A DNA stretch of 64,000 nt, from NCBI RefSeq assembly GCF_022482365.1, contig NZ_JAKVPE010000001.1:2222176-2286175 (forward strand), given 5' to 3'. The position numbers and the translations under genes are program-made. The notes beneath the pieces were generated by a model. That model did no database searches. It had not been told where the DNA came from and saw nothing but the letters and a program-made list of their open reading frames with translations. This document shows positions 1 to 7,757 of the stretch, one piece after another. Source of the DNA: Limosilactobacillus sp. Its GTDB lineage: Bacteria; Bacillota; Bacilli; Lactobacillales; Lactobacillaceae. Position 1 is the first letter of the stretch. The number at the start of each line of letters is the position of its first letter.

Positions 1-360
1 TTCGTCGACGCCAGTGGGGTGGTCTTCGAGCTGCCAGTTAAGCTGCCACAGTACCTGACCGATGAGATTACCGACATGGCGCTGCGGGCTTACAAGGCCC
101 TGGACATGAAGGGCCTGTGTCGGATTGACTTCCTGGTTGATGAGAACAACGTGCCATACCTGAGTGAACCCAACACCCTGCCTGGCTTCACCAACATCAG
201 CCTTTACCCGCAGATGTGGGAAGTTTCCGGCATCAGCTACTCCGACCTCGTTGACCGCCTGATCCAACTGGGCCTGGAGGAATTCAAGCGCAACAGCCAG
301 ATTACCTACGACTTTAAGGAACTGGGGACCGAGCACGTCGGCAAGAAGAAGTTTAATTAA
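1..360 (+). CDS. ddl: D-alanine--D-alanine ligase, C-terminal part (5' truncated by window edge)
   Basis: The frame is open from base 1 to a TAA at 358-360, so only the last 119 residues are present. The visible part is the C-terminal ATP-grasp region of Ddl: the segment around LCRIDFLVD and the NEPNTLPGFT-like motif (here LSEPNTLPGFT) carry the acidic metal-binding and glycine-loop residues typical of D-Ala-D-Ala ligases. The enzyme makes the D-Ala-D-Ala dipeptide for peptidoglycan in the cytosol. The real start lies upstream of the window. No clear hairpin terminator follows the stop. Whether the ligase makes D-Ala-D-Ala or D-Ala-D-Lac cannot be told, because the N-terminal specificity residue is outside the window. 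Confidence 0.93.
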   Translation, partial: FVDASGVVFELPVKLPQYLTDEITDMALRAYKALDMKGLCRIDFLVDENNVPYLSEPNTLPGFTNISLYPQMWEVSGISYSDLVDRLIQLGLEEFKRNSQITYDFKELGTEHVGKKKFN

Positions 361-514
361 AAATTTTTTAAGGAATATTGTCTAAAGTAGACGGTGATGC
401 TAATATTATTAGTGTCCCTGTCTATTTTTGTTGTAATCAAACAATAAATCCGGCAATAGGCAGTAGTCCAAATCGAGAGCGAAGGCGCATGGCTAACGGT
501 CATCTTATAATTAG

Positions 515-523
515 TGTTATAAT
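515..523 (+). promoter_or_regulatory. Extended -10 promoter of the XRE/TPR regulator gene
   Basis: TGTTATAAT at 515-523 is a consensus -10 with an upstream TGn. No good -35 lies 17 bp upstream, which fits an extended -10 promoter. The gene starts at 595 after a GAGGATGA ribosome binding site. Confidence 0.5.
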
Positions 524-594
524 AATGGCTGAAGTCATGGTACTTAGTTTTAAGTGGACTTAAGAGAGATAATTATAATTGAGGATGATAACCA

Positions 595-1437
595 ATGAAA
601 CTCCGTGGAAACGTATTAAAGCAAATTCGCCGCAAAAGGGGCTTATCGCAGACGGCACTCGCCGAAGGAATCTGTACTCAAGCGACGATTAGTTTGATGG
701 AAAAGCAAAACCGCTTGCCGAAGATGGATATCTTAACAGCAATTTGCGAACGGTTAAACATTCCAACTGACCGGATTGTGGAGAACGAGGTCAGCGGGGT
801 CAACGATACCTTTAACCAGGTCGATGAACTCATGACCGCCCACAAGTTTGCCCAGGCCGAAAAGCTGCTGGACACGATCAAGGTCAAGACCCTGGAGAGC
901 GATTTCGATAAGCAGCGTTACTACTACCTGTTGGGGATGGTTCAGGCTGAGAACGACCAAATCGATGACGCGATCTTCAACTTCGAACTGGTCCTGACCC
1001 AGTTTGCGACCACCAGTGCCAACGTCTACCTGGCGATGACGACCGCCGGGATGGCGATGGCCTACCTGAAGCGGCATGATCGTGAACGGGCCATTCGGCT
1101 GACCAATCGCTCGGTAAAGTTGATTGACAATAAGAAGCTGATTGGGAGCCTTCACCAGTGGGCCTCAATTAACGACCAGATTGCCAACCTCTACCTGAAG
1201 CTGGATGATCCGGACAGCGCCATTGAGATGGCTAACCGGGGAATTGAGCTCTGCCGCAAGCACGACTCACTCTTCCTCCTGGATGAACTCTACCTGTGCT
1301 TAGGGAAGGCCTACATTGCCAAGGGTGACAACGAGGAGGCCCGCGAAGCCCTGGAAGTTGCCAAGAGCCTCAGCATCGCCCGGCATGGCACCTTGATGGA
1401 AGAAGATATCCAGCAGGAGCTGGCTAAATTAAAATAA
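595..1437 (+). CDS. XRE-family HTH regulator with TPR-like C-terminal region
   Basis: 280 residues. Residues 1-65 form an XRE helix-turn-helix (LKQIRRKRGLSQTALAEGIC, then TQATISLMEKQNRLP). The rest is all-helical with TPR-like repeats of about 40 residues (YLLGMVQAENDQIDDAIFNF, YLKLDDPDSAIEMANRGIEL, YIAKGDNEEAREALEVAKSL). This layout is shared with RRNPP-type regulators (PlcR/Rgg/ComR/PrgX), whose TPR domain often binds a short peptide. No small pheromone precursor ORF is evident next to it, so peptide sensing is only inference. It is a single gene followed by a strong terminator. Target genes are unknown. Confidence 0.85.
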   Translation: MKLRGNVLKQIRRKRGLSQTALAEGICTQATISLMEKQNRLPKMDILTAICERLNIPTDRIVENEVSGVNDTFNQVDELMTAHKFAQAEKLLDTIKVKTLESDFDKQRYYYLLGMVQAENDQIDDAIFNFELVLTQFATTSANVYLAMTTAGMAMAYLKRHDRERAIRLTNRSVKLIDNKKLIGSLHQWASINDQIANLYLKLDDPDSAIEMANRGIELCRKHDSLFLLDELYLCLGKAYIAKGDNEEAREALEVAKSLSIARHGTLMEEDIQQELAKLK

Positions 1438-1446
1438 AGATTGATT

Positions 1447-1482
1447 AAAGAACCTGCTAGTCGCTGACTAACAGGTTCTTTT
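1447..1482 (+). terminator. Rho-independent terminator of the XRE/TPR gene
   Basis: AAAGAACCTG (1447-1456) pairs with CAGGTTCTTT (1472-1481). An inner TAGTC/GACTA stem extends it, and T residues follow. Confidence 0.85.
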
Positions 1483-1488
1483 GATCCT

Positions 1489-1521
1489 AAAAAAGGAGCC
1501 GTGCTGGGACACGACTCCTTT
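1489..1521 (-). terminator. Rho-independent terminator of the GH43-symporter operon
   Basis: Reading the minus strand, AAAGGAGTCGTG pairs with CACGGCTCCTTT (one G-U pair) and is followed by a T run (the A run at about 1489-1494). It lies 33 bp beyond the stop of the minus-strand symporter gene. Confidence 0.8.
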
Positions 1522-1554
1522 AGTATATCGAGGTGTAAAAGTTGGTTGACTAGA

Positions 1555-2823
1555 CTACTTGGTGCTTTCCTTTACTTCACCGGCCTGAACAGGGTCTTCC
1601 TTGGTCAGGGTGAAGGCACAGATCAGGGTCACAACCCCGACGATGATCCCTAAGATCAGGTAAGTGTGTTGGAAACCGATTTGGTCGTAAAGCTTACCTG
1701 CAAAGGATGAGAAGAAGAAGACCGATATCTGTTTAGCAAAGTTCGACGAGAGGGCGTAGACAGTGGCGTACAGACGTAGGTCAAAGGCCCCGGCGATGTA
1801 CTTCATGATGGAAACCAGCAGCAGTGGCATTTCTAGACCGGCTAGCAGCCGCAGGATAATAACCAGGGTCAGGCTTGGGACCAGGGCGGAACCGATGATC
1901 CGGATCGTCAGGATGACCCCGTAGCAGATCAGACCGTTTCGAGAACCAATCTTGTTAATGATCCATGGCATTGGGATCATCAGCAAGAATTCCAATGCCG
2001 TCTGGGCACTCGTCATGTAGGAGTAGGCGATGGTCCCTTGAGCGGCGGCGTGGAAGAATGACTTGAAGAAGATAATGAACTGCTGATCGAAGACGTCGTA
2101 AATGGCGGAAGTCCCCATGTAGAAGAGGGACAGGATCCAGAAGTTGCGGAGCTTGAAGATGGAGCCAATTTGCTTCATGTCCAGCTTGTTAGAGGTATCT
2201 TCACCGGCGGCAGCAACGTTATCCATGTGAATCTTGTCGCTGAAGATGAAGCAGCAGGTCAGGATAACGGCGGCAACGGTACATGCCCAGAAAATGGCGT
2301 TCGGGCTCCAGAGGAAGAGACGTCCACCAACCAGGGCAGCAACGGCACCGGCCAGGGAACCACCCATCCGAGAGTGCCCGTATTCGAAGCCGTTGGTCAG
2401 GCTGGCCCGCTGAACGTACTGCTCAATGACCGAAACCCCACCGTTCAGCACGAAACTGAGGTAAATCCCGGTGACGATGGCAGCAAACATGCTGTTGACG
2501 CCGAGCAGCGGCTTAAAGAGCCATTGGAAGTAAGGGCCGATTAAGATCATCGCTGCGGAGATCGTGATGACCAGGTTTTTCTTCATTACCAGCCGGTCGG
2601 AGATGACCCCGAAGATTGGTTGGAAGATCAGTGAGATCCCGGACATCATGGAGAAGACCATCCCGGCCTCGACCCCGTTGAAGTGGGCCTGCTGTTCCAG
2701 CCAGAGGGTTAAATAACCAAAGACAATTGCCCAGGTAAAGAAGTAGCTAAAGTGCGTAACTGGGAATCCCCAGAAATCCTTGCTGCGGTGCTGTTGTGGT
2801 GCCGCATTTTCTGCATTTTCCAT
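1555..2823 (-). CDS. MFS oligosaccharide:H+ symporter family transporter (probable arabinoside importer)
   Basis: 422 residues with about 12 hydrophobic segments. The N-terminus (WGFPVTHFSYFFTWAIVFGY) and the motif FQPIFGVISDRL match the OHS/LacY-RafB branch of the major facilitator superfamily, which imports disaccharides or short oligosaccharides with protons. It lies 30 bp downstream of a GH43 glycosidase gene on the same strand and shares its terminator, so the pair is probably an operon: the symporter imports short arabinosides and GH43 hydrolyses them inside the cell. Neither protein shows a secretion signal for polymer degradation outside. The substrate is inferred from context only. 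The start is supported by AAAGGAA upstream. Confidence 0.88.
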   Translation of the reverse strand: MENAENAAPQQHRSKDFWGFPVTHFSYFFTWAIVFGYLTLWLEQQAHFNGVEAGMVFSMMSGISLIFQPIFGVISDRLVMKKNLVITISAAMILIGPYFQWLFKPLLGVNSMFAAIVTGIYLSFVLNGGVSVIEQYVQRASLTNGFEYGHSRMGGSLAGAVAALVGGRLFLWSPNAIFWACTVAAVILTCCFIFSDKIHMDNVAAAGEDTSNKLDMKQIGSIFKLRNFWILSLFYMGTSAIYDVFDQQFIIFFKSFFHAAAQGTIAYSYMTSAQTALEFLLMIPMPWIINKIGSRNGLICYGVILTIRIIGSALVPSLTLVIILRLLAGLEMPLLLVSIMKYIAGAFDLRLYATVYALSSNFAKQISVFFFSSFAGKLYDQIGFQHTYLILGIIVGVVTLICAFTLTKEDPVQAGEVKESTK

Positions 2824-2853
2824 AGTGATTCAATTTCCTTTCTCAAATAGTCT

Positions 2854-3825
2854 TTATTGATAGTTGTATGGCACCGGCTTGCCAAAGTCCGGCGTGCCGT
2901 CTTCACGGTAAGTAAATGGCTTGACGATCGTGTGACGGTTTGGATCGTAGAGCGGATCGCCCTTGATGTCGGTGTAGTTCCGGCAGTGGTAAACCATCAG
3001 ATCGGTTTCACCGTCTTCAGCGATTGTGAAGGAGTTGTGGCCGGGACCGAATTGGTCGTGGGCGATGTCACTTTGGAAGACCGGTGTAGCGGACTTGGAC
3101 CAGTTGGCGGCGTCTAGAACGTCGGCGCCGTCGTCGCAGGTCAGCATCCCCATGGCGTAGTTTTCGTCAGTGGCGCTGGCGGAGTAGGTTAAGAAGAGCT
3201 TGCCGTTGCGGTGCAGAACGGCTGGACCTTCGTTAACCCAGAAGACCTTGGTTTCCCAGTCGTATTCCGGCTTGCTGAGCATTACCGGGGCGGTCTTCAA
3301 GGTCCACGGGTTAGCCATTTCGGCGATGTAGAGGTTGGAGTTCCCCTTGATTTCCGGATCCTTTTGGGCCCAAACGTAGTAGAGCTTGTCGTTTAACTCG
3401 AAGCAGGTGGCGTCTAGGGAGAAGGAGTCCATTGGCGTCTTGACCTGGCCGCGTTCGATCCAGTCGTCTTCGTCACGCATTGGGTTGGCCTTGTCGCATT
3501 CGATGCAGAACATCCGGTGCTGGAACATCCCGTTTTCGTCGAAGGCGGTCGTTTCCGCAGCGGCGAAGTAGATGAACCACTTGCCGTCGATGAAGTGCAG
3601 CTCGGGGGCCCAAATCAGCTGACTCATTGGTCCCTGGTCGTGCTTGCGCCAGATGGTCCGGGGAGCGGCGTGGGCTAGTCCCTCGATCGTCCGGGCCCGC
3701 CGAATTTCAATCCGGTTGTAGGCCGGCACTGAGGCGGTGAAGTAGTAGTAGCCATCCGTGTGCTTATAAATATAAGGATCGGCACGTTGGATAATCAGTG
3801 GCGCGGTATATTCAATCTTTGCCAT
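2854..3825 (-). CDS. GH43 family glycosidase, probable intracellular alpha-L-arabinofuranosidase
   Basis: 323 residues, one five-bladed beta-propeller domain with no signal peptide. The expected GH43 catalytic triad is visible: Asp16 in RADPYIY (general base), Asp138 in SLDATCF (pKa modulator) and Glu199 in VNEGPAV (general acid), plus the conserved WAPELHF and His263 in GPGHNS. GH43 enzymes release arabinose or xylose from short glycans. The neighbouring ara genes favour alpha-L-arabinofuranosidase, but beta-xylosidase activity cannot be excluded. The start has an excellent TAGGAGG site. It is the first gene of a minus-strand operon with the OHS symporter, divergent from an ArsR-type regulator. 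Confidence 0.92.
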   Translation of the reverse strand: MAKIEYTAPLIIQRADPYIYKHTDGYYYFTASVPAYNRIEIRRARTIEGLAHAAPRTIWRKHDQGPMSQLIWAPELHFIDGKWFIYFAAAETTAFDENGMFQHRMFCIECDKANPMRDEDDWIERGQVKTPMDSFSLDATCFELNDKLYYVWAQKDPEIKGNSNLYIAEMANPWTLKTAPVMLSKPEYDWETKVFWVNEGPAVLHRNGKLFLTYSASATDENYAMGMLTCDDGADVLDAANWSKSATPVFQSDIAHDQFGPGHNSFTIAEDGETDLMVYHCRNYTDIKGDPLYDPNRHTIVKPFTYREDGTPDFGKPVPYNYQ

Positions 3826-3869
3826 GAATAATTCCTCCTAAAAAAGTGCTAATGAATTTTACACGGTAA

Positions 3870-3898
3870 AATTTAACAAGGGGTGAAAGGGATTTCAA
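3870..3898 (-). promoter_or_regulatory. Promoter of the GH43-symporter operon
   Basis: On the minus strand TTGAAA (3898-3893), a 17-bp spacer and TAAATT (3875-3870) lie 45 bp upstream of the GH43 start. The 343-bp divergent gap 3826-4168 holds this promoter, the plus-strand promoter at 3918 and the long inverted repeat at 3938-4004. The part from 4005 to 4150 shows nothing else recognisable. Confidence 0.55.
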
Positions 3899-3917
3899 TA
3901 CAAATTCCAGAAATTAT

Positions 3918-3947
3918 TTGACAAATTTTTGCTGGATCAACTAAAAT
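3918..3947 (+). promoter_or_regulatory. Promoter of the ArsR-type regulator gene
   Basis: TTGACA at 3918-3923 and TAAAAT at 3942-3947 with an 18-bp spacer. The -10 lies inside the left arm of the 13-bp inverted repeat, so a protein bound there would block this promoter. The transcript would carry a leader of about 215 nt before the ATG at 4169. Confidence 0.55.
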
Positions 3948-4004
3948 GTTTAGAGAACGGCCGCATAAAAGTTAAATTCGACTGAACAAATAACATTTTA
4001 GTTG
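3938..4004. promoter_or_regulatory. 13-bp inverted repeat, probable operator pair of the ArsR-type regulator
   Basis: CAACTAAAATGTT at 3938-3950 recurs as its exact reverse complement at 3992-4004, 41 bp apart. The half-sites are 54 bp centre to centre, close to five helical turns. The left arm covers the -10 of the plus-strand promoter. The most likely ligand is the adjacent ArsR-type protein, which would then regulate itself and the GH43 operon. The assignment is inference. Confidence 0.5.
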
Positions 4005-4168
4005 CTCAAAGCAAAACGAAAATGGTCGTCATAATTCCCTGATCAAAGCCAAACGCCGTAATAATAGTATTCAGCGTGGCTAATGGCTTGTGGAATTGAT
4101 CACAAGGCCAATTAGATAAGGTCAATGTTTAGGTTACGGTTTTAAGGGACAACTAATGGAGGGATGAG

Positions 4169-5059
4169 ATGGAAACAACGATTTCAAAGGATTATCTGCC
4201 GGTCTATAAGGCCCTGGCCAGTCCGGTGCGGTTGCGGTTGATTCAGCTGCTGTCCAAGGAGGAGCTGAGCGTGGCCGACCTGGCGGAACGGATGGGCCTG
4301 AGTGCCACGATCACCGCCAGGCACCTGGCAAAACTGGAGCAGGCGCACATCATTCATTTTCAGCACCGGGGCCACAAGAAGATCGCCCGCTTAAAGGTCG
4401 ATCAGATCAACGTTCATTTTCCCGAGACCATTTATGAGCTATTCAATGTTTACCAGACCGAGGTACCGGTGGGGCAGTTCACCAACTTTTCGGTGGAGCC
4501 GTCGTGCGGGATGGCCAGCCGCGTCGGCTACATTGGCAAGGTCGACAATCCGTCCTACTTCATGGACCCGCGGCGAATGGATGCCGGCATGGTCTGGTGG
4601 AACAACGGTTACCTCGAATACCAGCTGCCCAACCACCTTGAGGAGGGTGACCAGCTGCAGATGATCGACATCGTGGCTGAGCTGGGGAGCGAATTCCCCT
4701 TCTCTAACAATAACTGGCCCTCCGACATTACGATCTCGGTCAACGGCACCGAGCTGGGCTTTTGGACCAGTCCCGGGGACTTTTCGGACGTCCGGGGGAA
4801 GTACACGCCTGCCTGGGTACCGAACAACGTCAACCAGTACGGCCTGCAGAAGACCTTCCGGATCACCGACCACGGCACCTACTTGGACGGTCAGCCCTGG
4901 TCGACGGTGTCGCTAAAGGACCTCAAATACGATCCCGACCGCTTTGTCCTCCGTTTTGCGGTTAAGTCCACGGCCACCCATAATGGTGGATGTACCATCT
5001 ATGGCCACGGCTTTGGCAACTACCGTGAGGGCCTCCAGATGAAAGTTTTTTATAGCTAA
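4169..5059 (+). CDS. ArsR-type winged-helix regulator fused to a beta-rich probable sugar-sensing domain
   Basis: 296 residues. Residues 8-80 are an ArsR-like winged helix (YKALASPVRLRLIQLLSKEE, LSVADLAERMGLSATITARH). ArsR proteins are usually about 100 residues; here about 200 extra residues follow, rich in Trp, Tyr, Asn and Gly (MVWWNNGYLEYQLP, YGHGFGNYREGLQMKVFYS). That composition looks like a beta-sandwich/carbohydrate-binding fold rather than a metal sensor, and no Cys/His metal site is visible in the helix. It sits divergent from the GH43-symporter operon and just upstream of araB, so an arabinoside-responsive regulator is the best guess. The start is supported by GGAGGGATGAG. Confidence 0.8.
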   Translation: METTISKDYLPVYKALASPVRLRLIQLLSKEELSVADLAERMGLSATITARHLAKLEQAHIIHFQHRGHKKIARLKVDQINVHFPETIYELFNVYQTEVPVGQFTNFSVEPSCGMASRVGYIGKVDNPSYFMDPRRMDAGMVWWNNGYLEYQLPNHLEEGDQLQMIDIVAELGSEFPFSNNNWPSDITISVNGTELGFWTSPGDFSDVRGKYTPAWVPNNVNQYGLQKTFRITDHGTYLDGQPWSTVSLKDLKYDPDRFVLRFAVKSTATHNGGCTIYGHGFGNYREGLQMKVFYS

Positions 5060-5071
5060 AATAAATTCAGG

Positions 5072-5100
5072 TTGATTTGTACGGACAAATATTCTACAAT
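5072..5100 (+). promoter_or_regulatory. araBD promoter with AraR operator in the spacer
   Basis: TTGATT (5072-5077), 17-bp spacer, TACAAT (5095-5100). The spacer contains ATTTGTACGGACAAAT (5075-5090), one base from the Bacillus AraR box ATTTGTACGTACAAAT. Repressor binding would occlude the promoter in the absence of arabinose. Confidence 0.85.
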
Positions 5101-5140
5101 GAGGTTGTTGAAAATAAATTTGTAGGGGGAGGCAAATCCC

Positions 5141-6745
5141 GTGGATAAGAATGAGATTAAGGATAAAATTGAAAGCGCCAACACCGCGCTAGGTATTGAA
5201 CTTGGTTCGACCCGGATTAAGGCGGTCCTGGTGACTGACGATTTTCAAACGATTGCTTCTGGTGATTTTGTGTGGGAAAACGAGCTGGATCACAACATCT
5301 GGACCTACCCGCTTGAGAAGGTTTGGAAGGGAATTCAGACCAGCTATGCCAAGTTGGCGGCCAGTGTCAACGAACAGTATGGCGTCAGCCTGACCAAGAT
5401 TGGTTCAATCGGAATCAGCGCCATGATGCACGGTTACATGCCGTTCAACAGTGAAGACCAGCTGCTGGTACCGTTCCGGACCTGGCGGAACAACATCACC
5501 GGGGAAGCGGCCGAGAAGCTGACTAAGCTCTTTGGCTTCAACATCCCGGAGCGGTGGAGCATTGCCCACCTCTACCAGGCAATCCTGAACCATGAGGACC
5601 ACGTCAAGGACATCACCTTTATCACCACCCTGGACGGCTACGTTTCCTGGAAGCTGTCCGGCAACAAGAACACCGGGATTGGGGATGCCTCCGGGATGTT
5701 CCCAATTGACGAGGCCACCAAGGACTACGATACGGAAATGCTGAAGAAGTTCGCCCAGCTTCCGGAAGTCGCCCAATTCAGCTGGGACATCAAGGAGATC
5801 CTGCCAAAGGCCCTGATGGCTGGTGAGACGGCTGGCCACCTGACTGCCGACGGTGCCAAGCTCCTGGACCCAAGTGGTCAGCTGCAGGCCGGTGCCTTAA
5901 TTGCCCCTTCCGAAGGGGATGCCGGCACCGGGATGGTTGCCACCAACGCGGTCCGCAAGCGGACTGGTAACATCTCCGCCGGGACCTCGGCCTTCTCGAT
6001 GGTGGTTCTGGACCAAAAGCTCAACAAGGTGCACCGGGACATCGACATGGTGACCACGCCGGATGGGGCCCCGGTTGCCATGGTTCACACCAACAACTGT
6101 TCTTCCGACATCAACGCCTGGGCGAGCGTCTTTGGTCAATTTGCCCGAGTCTTGGGGGTAAACCTCTCACCAAACCAACTCTACGAGAAGCTCTTTGACT
6201 CCTCCCTGCGCGGTGATCAGGATGCCGGTGGCCTGGTTAACTTCAGCTACCTGTCCGGTGAAAACATCACCAAGGTGGCTAATGGACGGCCAATGATGGT
6301 CCGCAAGCCAAACAGCCACTTTACTTTGGCTAACATCTTTAAGGTGCAGCTCTACTCCGCCTTTGCCCCACTGAAGATCGGGATGGACATCCTCTTGCGT
6401 GAGGAACACATTCGCACGGACGTTCTGATTGCACAGGGTGGGCTCTTCAAGACGCCGGTGGTTGCTCAGCAGGCCCTGGCCGATGCGCTGAACACGCCGA
6501 TCACGGTCATGAGCAACGCCGGTGAGGGTGGCCCATGGGGGATGGCCGTTCTGGCCCTCTACGCCCAGGACAGCAAGAACTTAAGCCTGGCCGACTACCT
6601 GGATCAGCTGGTCTTTGTGGACAACGAAAGCTCCACTCTGTACCCAGAACCAGAAAGCGTCCAGGGCTACGAAAAGTTTATCGACAACTACAAGGAAGCC
6701 CTGCCGGCTGAACTGGCGGCGGGCGAGTCCATGAAATTAAAGTAA
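5141..6745 (+). CDS. araB: L-ribulokinase (FGGY family)
   Basis: 534 residues. The N-terminal ASKHA ATPase fold begins with LGIELGSTRIKAVLV; SAMMHGYMPF, FRTWRNN and the C-terminal ATP-binding segment (IAQGGLFKTPVV, NAGEGGPWGMAVLALY) match FGGY carbohydrate kinases of the lactobacillus AraB type. It phosphorylates L-ribulose to L-ribulose-5-phosphate. The start is GTG at 5141, chosen because GGGGGAGG sits 9 bp upstream. araD follows after 13 bp, so araB and araD are cotranscribed from the AraR-controlled promoter at 5072. Proteins of this type are sometimes annotated as xylulokinase or plain ATPase; the ara context supports ribulokinase. Confidence 0.9.
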   Translation: MDKNEIKDKIESANTALGIELGSTRIKAVLVTDDFQTIASGDFVWENELDHNIWTYPLEKVWKGIQTSYAKLAASVNEQYGVSLTKIGSIGISAMMHGYMPFNSEDQLLVPFRTWRNNITGEAAEKLTKLFGFNIPERWSIAHLYQAILNHEDHVKDITFITTLDGYVSWKLSGNKNTGIGDASGMFPIDEATKDYDTEMLKKFAQLPEVAQFSWDIKEILPKALMAGETAGHLTADGAKLLDPSGQLQAGALIAPSEGDAGTGMVATNAVRKRTGNISAGTSAFSMVVLDQKLNKVHRDIDMVTTPDGAPVAMVHTNNCSSDINAWASVFGQFARVLGVNLSPNQLYEKLFDSSLRGDQDAGGLVNFSYLSGENITKVANGRPMMVRKPNSHFTLANIFKVQLYSAFAPLKIGMDILLREEHIRTDVLIAQGGLFKTPVVAQQALADALNTPITVMSNAGEGGPWGMAVLALYAQDSKNLSLADYLDQLVFVDNESSTLYPEPESVQGYEKFIDNYKEALPAELAAGESMKLK

Positions 6746-6758
6746 AAGGAGAACAATA

Positions 6759-7490
6759 ATGCTCGAAGAATTAAAGCAAGAAGTCTATGAAGCAAACATG
6801 CAGCTGCCAAAGCTCGGCCTGGTAACCTTTACCTGGGGGAACGTTTCCGGGATTGACCGGGAAAAGGGACTCTTCGTCATCAAGCCGTCCGGGGTACCTT
6901 ACGACCAATTGAAGCCATCCGACATGGTGGTCGTTAACCTGAAGGGGGAAGTTGTCGAAGGGGAAATGAACCCATCCAGCGACACCCCAACCCACACCTA
7001 CCTTTACAACCACTTCCCGAAGATTGGTGGGATCGTTCACACCCACTCACCATGGGCGGTATCCTTTGCGGCTGCCCGGATGGACATCCCGGCCTTGAAC
7101 ACGACCCACGCCGATACCTTCTACACCGACGTTCCAGCCGCCGATGCTCTGACGAAGGAAGAAATCGAAGAGGACTACGAGGGCAACACCGGGAAGGTCA
7201 TCGTGCGCTCATTTAAGGAACGGGGATTAGACTACGAGGCCACCCCGGCAGCCCTGGTAATGCAGCACGGCCCATTTGCTTGGGGACCGACGCCGGACAA
7301 GGCCGTCTACAATGCTAAGGTTCTGGAAGTCGTTGCGGAGGAAGATTATCACTCACTGCAATTGACGCGCAGGGACATTCACCTGCCTCAGTACCTGTTA
7401 GACAAGCACTACTACCGGAAGCACGGTAAGAACGCCTACTATGGCCAAAACAACGCCCACAGCAAGGATCATGCCAAGCATGAGAACTAG
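6759..7490 (+). CDS. araD: L-ribulose-5-phosphate 4-epimerase
   Basis: 243 residues, class II aldolase/AraD fold. Signatures: LVTFTWGNVSGID, KPSGVPYD, SSDTPTHTYLY, the zinc ligand pair in GGIVHTHSPWA and a further His in LVMQHGPFAWG. It converts L-ribulose-5-phosphate to D-xylulose-5-phosphate, which enters the phosphoketolase pathway. It is 13 bp downstream of araB with an AAAGGAGAA site, and is followed by a terminator at 7510. araA is not in this operon but about 3 kb downstream with its own AraR operator. Confidence 0.95.
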   Translation: MLEELKQEVYEANMQLPKLGLVTFTWGNVSGIDREKGLFVIKPSGVPYDQLKPSDMVVVNLKGEVVEGEMNPSSDTPTHTYLYNHFPKIGGIVHTHSPWAVSFAAARMDIPALNTTHADTFYTDVPAADALTKEEIEEDYEGNTGKVIVRSFKERGLDYEATPAALVMQHGPFAWGPTPDKAVYNAKVLEVVAEEDYHSLQLTRRDIHLPQYLLDKHYYRKHGKNAYYGQNNAHSKDHAKHEN

Positions 7491-7509
7491 ATAGGGACTA
7501 TATTTAACG

Positions 7510-7541
7510 AGGCCGGTGGAGTTTTCCCACTGGCCTTTTTG
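7510..7541 (+). terminator. Rho-independent terminator of araBD
   Basis: GGCCGGTGG pairs with CCACTGGCC (one G-U pair) around a short loop, followed by TTTTT at about 7536-7540. Confidence 0.85.
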
Positions 7542-7716
7542 ATTTTTGAACACTCATTTAACGATAGAAAGTAACTGGGAACTGATCATGGCAAACACGG
7601 CTAAAGGGCCGCCCTTAGTCCAGTTTTTGCCTTAAAAAACTTTGAACAGCGCAGGTCGCGCAGAACGTTGCAGCATGTTTCACCAATGTCTTATTTTCTA
7701 TCCACTAATCACTTGT

Positions 7717-7722
7717 TATAAT
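7717..7722 (+). promoter_or_regulatory. -10 box of araR
   Basis: TATAAT at 7717-7722 with a poor -35 (TTTTCT). No AraR-like operator is visible in the 217 bp before araR, so autoregulation is not evident from sequence. The stretch 7541-7700 shows nothing else recognisable. Confidence 0.45.
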
Positions 7723-7757
7723 GTATTGAAGATCTAGACGGGAGTAACAATGGTGCA

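Noticed and set aside
378-563. 61-codon frame between ddl and the XRE/TPR gene
   Set aside because: It overlaps the promoter of the next gene, has no ribosome binding site and an unconvincing composition.
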